A DNA stretch of 38,521 nt. It comes from CAYTET01 sp964436975 (GTDB lineage: Bacteria > Bacillota_I > Bacilli_A > Erysipelotrichales > Erysipelotrichaceae). How positions within the stretch are numbered: position 1 is the first letter of the stretch; each line of letters opens with the position of its first letter. The translations under genes were made by a program, and so were the position numbers. Shown here piece by piece: positions 34,582 to 38,521 of this stretch. The DNA lies in the NCBI GenBank assembly GCA_964436975.1, contig CAYTET010000007.1, positions 1-38,521 of the forward strand, written 5' to 3'. The notes under the pieces are model-generated. The model made no database searches, had not been told where the DNA came from, and saw only the letters and a program-made list of their open reading frames with translations.

Positions 34582-35304
34582 TCACTGAGATGCCAATAGT
34601 TTATTTACCTCATTCAGCTCTTTGACAGCTTGAAGATAGTATATATAATCATCGGCAACGCATTGAGTGGCAATTCCCTTTTTATAATAAGTCACAGCTT
34701 CATTGAGATAGTACTGCGCTTCAGTAAGGCTGACAGCAGTTCCCTTGCCGTGATAATAATTGGTTCCTAAACCAAAACAGGCGTCTGGATATAAATCTTC
34801 CCTCTTGTCTTTCACCAGTGTTTTATAGGCTTGCCGGTAACATAAAAAACCAAGTTTGAAGTCTTTTCCAGCATAATTTTCGGCCATCAGCACCGAGCCA
34901 ACTTCAAAAAGGGCTGGGTTAGCTTTTAAAAGAGCTGCCTTGCTGAAAAGCTGAAAGGCCTTGTGGTAGTCAACCGCTTTTTCCTTGTTGTGCAAATAAA
35001 AGCCGCCCAGGGTTACCATAGCGTCCTGATTGCCGCGGTTAGCGGCCGCAGTATACCATTTGACCGCTTCGTTGTCATCTTCTTCAACTCCGAAGCCCAT
35101 CATATAGATGCTGCCCAGATTCATCATGGCATCATCATATCCGGCTGCGGCCGCTTTTATGAGATACTGCAGACTCTTTGAAAACATCTCCGGTTTGACG
35201 GGGGCTGTAAATCCCTTTCCCCATACCAGATAGCTGCCGGCTTGAGCCATCGCGGCAAAATCACCGCTGTCGGTTTTTTTGATTAATTCATCGATCTTGG
35301 TCAT
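34582..35304 (-). CDS. Sel1-repeat protein 2
   Basis: 240 residues of SLR repeats: AMMNLGSIYMMGFGVEEDDNEA, then AMVTLGGFYLHNKEKAVDYHKA, then ALFEVGSVLMAEN, then ACFGLGTNYYHGKGTAVSLTEA. The opening MAQAGSYLVWGKG corresponds to the IVWDDES block of paralog 1, altered. Looks more AT-rich than its neighbours by eye. Cytoplasmic, RBS AAAGGAAT. 73 nt separate it from paralog 3. Confidence 0.87.
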   Translation of the reverse strand: MTKIDELIKKTDSGDFAAMAQAGSYLVWGKGFTAPVKPEMFSKSLQYLIKAAAAGYDDAMMNLGSIYMMGFGVEEDDNEAVKWYTAAANRGNQDAMVTLGGFYLHNKEKAVDYHKAFQLFSKAALLKANPALFEVGSVLMAENYAGKDFKLGFLCYRQAYKTLVKDKREDLYPDACFGLGTNYYHGKGTAVSLTEAQYYLNEAVTYYKKGIATQCVADDYIYYLQAVKELNEVNKLLASQ

Positions 35305-35345
35305 TCGATTATTCCTTTATCGGCCTATCAAAGCAAGGGAACAGT

Positions 35346-36086
35346 TTATTTGTTTTCGGCATCCAGCTTGCTGGTAACTTCCATCCATTCATCACAGGCT
35401 CTCTTGTAGACACCATCAGTCATTTTATCGCCGTTTTTTATACGCTCTTTGAAATAGATCTTGGCTTCAGACAGCATTTCCTCGGCTTTGACCAGATTGG
35501 CCTTGACGCCGCGGCCGTGGTGATAGCAGCTGCCCAGCCGGGAGCAGACATCAGGATAATAGGCCAGCGGCTTATCCTGGCAGACGATGTTATAGGCCGT
35601 GCGGTAGCACCGGTAGGCACTGACCTGATCCTGGTCGACAAATTTGCCATTCATCAGCATATCGCCGATTTTATAGTAGGCCGCCGGGTCATTATCAAGC
35701 AGGGCGGCTTTAGAAAACATCTGATAGGCTTTGGCATAATCAACCGGACCGCTGCGGCCGTAGTAGTAGCAGTAGCCCAGATTGCTCATGGCGGTGACAT
35801 TGCCGCGGTTGGCGGCATCGGTATACCATTTTACGGCCTTGCGGAAATCCTGGGCAACGCCTCTTCCGGCATAGTACATGGCGCCCAGACTCAGCATGGC
35901 AGCATCGCTGTCGGAAGCGGCCGCCTTATTAAGATAATCTAGGGCTTTGGCCAGCGGCTCGGCATCAATCGGCCGGGATTCATCATCCCAGACAATATAA
36001 TTGGCCACCTCAACCATTGCCTCAATGTCGCCATTTTCGGCCTGATTAATTAATTTCTGACTGATATGCTCGCTTAGATTATCCAT
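35346..36086 (-). CDS. Sel1-repeat protein 1
   Basis: 246 residues. SLR units read AMLSLGAMYYAGRGVAQDFRKA, AMSNLGYCYYYGRSGPVDYAKA, AYYKIGDMLMNG and a last one near SRLGSCYHHGRGVKANLVKA. The N-terminal block IEAMVEVANYIVWDDESRPIDAEP is shared with paralog 4. It starts 12 nt after the moxR stop with AGGAGG as RBS, so it is co-translated with the ATPase. Likely an adaptor between ATPase, VWA protein and unknown targets (inference from operon). Confidence 0.88.
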   Translation of the reverse strand: MDNLSEHISQKLINQAENGDIEAMVEVANYIVWDDESRPIDAEPLAKALDYLNKAAASDSDAAMLSLGAMYYAGRGVAQDFRKAVKWYTDAANRGNVTAMSNLGYCYYYGRSGPVDYAKAYQMFSKAALLDNDPAAYYKIGDMLMNGKFVDQDQVSAYRCYRTAYNIVCQDKPLAYYPDVCSRLGSCYHHGRGVKANLVKAEEMLSEAKIYFKERIKNGDKMTDGVYKRACDEWMEVTSKLDAENK

Positions 36087-36098
36087 TTTTCTGTCCTC

Positions 36099-37622
36099 CT
36101 AGTCCCATTTGTAAAGCATCATAATGCCGCGGATGGTGTTCTCCAGCACGCGGTCGCATTTGGCAATCGGAATGATTGTTTTTTCAGCGGCTGCCAGATA
36201 GCCGTCATATTTGGCCAGCCGGGCCCAGTTTTCCAGATTGCGCGGCGATATTACCACATCAAGCTCTTCCGTCTCAATTTTCTTCTTAAGCTTATGATAG
36301 ATGCTGAGCATCTTATCAGCTTTAGGCTGGCATTCAGGAACGCGGGTGGTCAGCATCCGGATGATTGCGTCATCGGAAAGAGCCGCCACTTCAATAATGC
36401 TGTTGAAGCGGTTATAAAGGGCCTGGTTAAGTTCCTTGGTTCCAAAGTAGCCGATATTCATCGTCGCAAAAAAGCGGAAGTTGGGATTGCGGCGGACAAT
36501 ATCGCCGTTATCCAGCCGGACAAAGCCGTTGTCATCCAGCAGTGAATTGAGAAAGGCCAGATGCTGCGGCTTGGCAAAGTTGATTTCCTCAAATACCACC
36601 GCTCCGCCATCGCGGATAGCCTTGGTTACATAGCTTTCCTTAAAAATGATGCGGTCATCTTCAGGAATGAATTTTCCTAAGACAAATTCATCCAGACTTT
36701 CCGTGCAGTTAATTGTTTCCATGATGGGCAGCCCGATGGTCTGGGCAACCAGTTTGCACGAGATTGTTTTGCCGGTTCCGGCCGGGCCGTGAAACAGGAC
36801 GGCCAGAATATCACCGGCACAAACTGCATTGCAGATACTGTACAGGTTCTCCGGCAGAACAAACTCTTTAGCCAGATGGGGAATAAGGGTTTTCTGCTCA
36901 GCGGTAAATAAATCCTCCGCAAACATCTGTATAACGGGTTCTTTCTTTTCCTGAATGGCCTGCTTGTTATGCTTTATGATCTGATAGCTGGAAGAAAAAG
37001 AACGATAAGCAGCCTTGTCAACAGCCGGCAGATCAGCATAGACAAATTCATATTCGTCCAGTTTGTGCAGCTGGTAGAAATCTTCATGAAGATTGACGAA
37101 GGAATCGGCCACCGGGCTGTCCAGAAATTCATCCAGAATGAGCCGGTAATCAGAATTTGTCTCGATTTCCCGGCCCAGCAGGACACAGAAGGCCGGCAGC
37201 AACTTGTACAGCGGCTGCAGCTGGTCAGCCGTGCCGTCAATCCAATGGCCCTGTTCATCATAAGCGGCCACGGTCAGCTTATCCTGCTGGCAGAAAGCCC
37301 GGTATTGGCAGACCGGCGGCTCTACCACTTTATTGGCATGATAATCCTGGGGGACGGTGAGTTCCAGATAAACTGTCTGGCGGTCATCGCTGACATAATA
37401 GTCGCCGAAGCCCTGGCCCTTCATAATAGCTGTCAGCATTGAAGAAAACAGGATGACAGCCTCACCGATAGGCTGACACAGCGTAGTAGTTCCCTTATAG
37501 GACTGGTTGTCAGGATGAACGTAATACTGGGTGGCATCGGAAAGATGCCTGAAGCCGAAGCCCTTGTATATTTCATCTGAATCGGGCCGGACGGTCTTAT
37601 ATGATATTTTGAAAATGTTCAT
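36099..37622 (-). CDS. MoxR-type AAA+ ATPase with unrecognised N-terminal domain
   Basis: 507 residues. The AAA_5/MoxR module occupies about 255-500: Walker A GPAGTGKT at 279-286, Walker B VVFEEIN at 342-348, sensor 1 in ATMN, the Arg-finger region LYNRF, and a sensor-2-like SPRNLENW. Residues 1-250 match no domain I know. MoxR ATPases work with VWA proteins as chaperones in enzyme activation; here the VWA partner is the last gene of the same operon. ATG 37622 is preferred over 37628 because GAGG then has normal spacing. First gene of the operon. Confidence 0.87.
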   Translation of the reverse strand: MNIFKISYKTVRPDSDEIYKGFGFRHLSDATQYYVHPDNQSYKGTTTLCQPIGEAVILFSSMLTAIMKGQGFGDYYVSDDRQTVYLELTVPQDYHANKVVEPPVCQYRAFCQQDKLTVAAYDEQGHWIDGTADQLQPLYKLLPAFCVLLGREIETNSDYRLILDEFLDSPVADSFVNLHEDFYQLHKLDEYEFVYADLPAVDKAAYRSFSSSYQIIKHNKQAIQEKKEPVIQMFAEDLFTAEQKTLIPHLAKEFVLPENLYSICNAVCAGDILAVLFHGPAGTGKTISCKLVAQTIGLPIMETINCTESLDEFVLGKFIPEDDRIIFKESYVTKAIRDGGAVVFEEINFAKPQHLAFLNSLLDDNGFVRLDNGDIVRRNPNFRFFATMNIGYFGTKELNQALYNRFNSIIEVAALSDDAIIRMLTTRVPECQPKADKMLSIYHKLKKKIETEELDVVISPRNLENWARLAKYDGYLAAAEKTIIPIAKCDRVLENTIRGIMMLYKWD

Positions 37623-37639
37623 ACACATACCTCATATTT

Positions 37640-37668
37640 ATACTAGCCTTGAAATGTCTGATGGTCAA
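37640..37668 (-). promoter_or_regulatory. Possible promoter of the moxR-SLR-VWA operon
   Basis: On the minus strand TTGACC (37668-37663), 17-nt spacer, TAGTAT (37645-37640). The start would fall near 37633, leaving a very short leader in which GAGG is at the 5' end; this makes the call uncertain. Confidence 0.4.
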
Positions 37669-37686
37669 ATAGAAAAATGGATATCA

Positions 37687-37704
37687 CTGAATCACCTGAA
37701 TCAC
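37687..37704. repeat. Tandem 9-bp repeat upstream of moxR
   Basis: CTGAATCAC occurs twice in a row (37687-37695 and 37696-37704), 19 nt upstream of the -35 of the moxR promoter. Possible activator site. Confidence 0.6.
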
Positions 37705-37815
37705 GTTCGGGCTGAAACAAGCTTTGATGAAGGCCGACATCTATAAACAGAAGGGAATTAGTTTTGATGTTCTGGCCGGCCGCTGCTGCAAATAGGCGAA
37801 GACTTCATATCTGAT

Positions 37816-37834
37816 TGTGATAGTATTTATCACA
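37816..37834 (+). promoter_or_regulatory. Perfect palindrome overlapping the GNAT promoter
   Basis: TGTGATA-GTATT-TATCACA, 7-bp perfect arms and 5-nt centre. An extended -10 (TGATAGTAT, 37818-37826) lies within it, so a bound repressor would cover the GNAT promoter. Arm spacing (TGTGA-N9-TCACA) is wrong for a CRP site (N6). Confidence 0.55.
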
Positions 37835-37870
37835 GAGCAGACAGACAGGCTTTGAAAGGATGGCACCGTT

Positions 37871-38413
37871 ATGGAATACCGACAGGCTGTTTACCAAGAT
37901 CTTGAGAAAATAACCGGCTTGATTGAAAAAGCCATTGCTGAAATGAACAGCCACGATATTCATCAGTGGGATTACCATTATCCGACGGCAACTGATTTTG
38001 AAGAGGATCTGCAGCAGAAATGCCTTTATGTGGCAATACAGGATGATGCGCTGGCCGCCGTTTATGCCATCAACGGGCACAGTGATGATGATTATGACAA
38101 ATGCCGCTGGCAGGGCAGTGATGAGAACGCCTATGTTATTCACCGCTTCTGTGTCTCACCCGACTTTCAGCATCGCGGCATCGGCCGGCAGGTTCTGCAG
38201 CATATTGAAAACCAGCTGCGCCGGATGGGCGCTTGCTCGATACGGCTGGATGTCTTTTCACTCAATCCCTATGCGATGAGATTATATGAAAATGACGGCT
38301 TTATCAAAAGAGGCTTGGCCGATTGGCGGATGGGCCGGTTCTATCTGATGGAAAAGATTTTAGTTGAGGAAGAAAATAATCGAACTGCGGCCGGACAGCC
38401 GCAGTTTCGGTAA
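37871..38413 (+). CDS. GNAT-family N-acetyltransferase
   Basis: 180 residues. Motif A with the acetyl-CoA loop is VSPDFQHRGIGRQVLQHIE around 101-119, and motif B is NPYAMRLYENDGF near 140-152, both typical of GNAT enzymes. The substrate is unknown; the N-terminus (HDIHQWDYHYPT) resembles small-molecule or ribosomal-protein acetyltransferases of Firmicutes. It is divergent from moxR. The last codons overlap a strong hairpin, and the C-terminal tail (RTAAGQPQFR) may be a read-through extension. Confidence 0.87.
   Translation: MEYRQAVYQDLEKITGLIEKAIAEMNSHDIHQWDYHYPTATDFEEDLQQKCLYVAIQDDALAAVYAINGHSDDDYDKCRWQGSDENAYVIHRFCVSPDFQHRGIGRQVLQHIENQLRRMGACSIRLDVFSLNPYAMRLYENDGFIKRGLADWRMGRFYLMEKILVEEENNRTAAGQPQFR
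38381..38409 (+). other. Strong hairpin at the end of the GNAT gene
   Basis: CGAACTGCGGC (38381-38391), loop CGGACA, GCCGCAGTTTCG (38398-38409): 11 bp with one bulged T. It lacks a downstream T tract, so it is not a standard terminator. Confidence 0.45.
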
Positions 38414-38429
38414 GCACATACGGCCGTTA

Positions 38430-38463
38430 GGAGGATAGTATTATGGAAAATGATGTTGAATAA
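38430..38463 (+). other. Shine-Dalgarno followed by a six-codon open frame
   Basis: GGAGG (38430-38434) precedes ATG 38443 at ideal spacing, but the frame MENDVE stops at 38461-38463. It may be a leader peptide, a decayed gene start, or chance; the rest of the window (to 38521) shows no gene. Confidence 0.25.
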
Positions 38464-38521
38464 ATTAGGATCTTCATGCATACCTGTGGGTAAAAACTGA
38501 GCCGAAAATGTCATTACCCTG

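Noticed and set aside
33011..36086. DNA repeat array or CRISPR
   Set aside because: Similarity is at protein level among four Sel1-repeat genes; no regular short direct repeats with spacers.
31103..37622. Phage defence island
   Set aside because: ATPase/VWA pairs occur in some defence loci, but there is no nuclease, toxin, methyltransferase or mobility gene here; evidence is too thin to claim it.
37816..37834. CRP/FNR-type binding site
   Set aside because: The half-sites TGTGA and TCACA are 9 nt apart instead of 6.

Overview
The window reads as a chromosomal segment of a Bacillota (Firmicutes) bacterium with a moderately high GC content (judged by eye, not computed). Promoters fit the sigma-A pattern and ribosome binding sites are strong AGGAGG types. 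The order tatD-rnmV-rsmA-ispE-glmU-prs follows the Bacillus block but lacks the sporulation and regulatory genes that sit inside it there (yabG, veg, sspF, purR, spoVG). This suggests a non-sporulating lineage; Erysipelotrichia or a relative is a guess. I see no rRNA, tRNA, insertion sequence, prophage or CRISPR array.

Layout. 1-260 has no gene but several hairpins. 354-4427 is a MarR-regulated heterodimeric ABC exporter with a recognisable promoter and operator. 4544-5359 is a GT8 glycosyltransferase. 5504-11604 is a seven-gene run: argS, the arginine deiminase pathway arcA-arcB-arcC, a HAD/beta-phosphoglucomutase-like gene and a cupin-type glucose-6-phosphate isomerase. 11836-14424 is a K+ uptake operon with two TrkA/RCK genes and trkH, behind an unassigned leader of about 170 nt. 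A degenerate-receiver/PAS/GGDEF protein, a MalY/PatB-type lyase and an ABC-2 transporter pair follow to 20351. From 20373 to 28675 lie housekeeping genes: map, an SRAP gene on the minus strand, mnmE, tatD, rnmV, rsmA, ispE, glmU and prs. 28854-31025 holds three poorly characterised genes: an acidic-tailed cytoplasmic protein, a small lipoprotein and a small membrane protein.

The most unusual part is 31103-37622, a compact minus-strand operon. It encodes a MoxR-type AAA+ ATPase with an unrecognised N-terminal half, then four tandem paralogous Sel1-repeat proteins, then a protein with an HExxH motif near its N-terminus and a von Willebrand A domain with an intact DGSGSM motif at its C-terminus. 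AAA+/VWA pairs are a known chaperone-like theme. Four Sel1-repeat paralogs between the two partners is an arrangement I do not recognise from a described system. The VWA gene contains a 10-N assembly gap. The operon is transcribed divergently from a GNAT acetyltransferase across a region that holds a perfect 7-5-7 palindrome and a 9-bp tandem repeat.

Starts were re-chosen by ribosome binding site and family N-terminus where the longest open frame seemed too long (GT8, argS, arcA, HAD, pgi, first RCK gene, mnmE, tatD, acidic-tail protein, membrane protein, third Sel1 gene, moxR).
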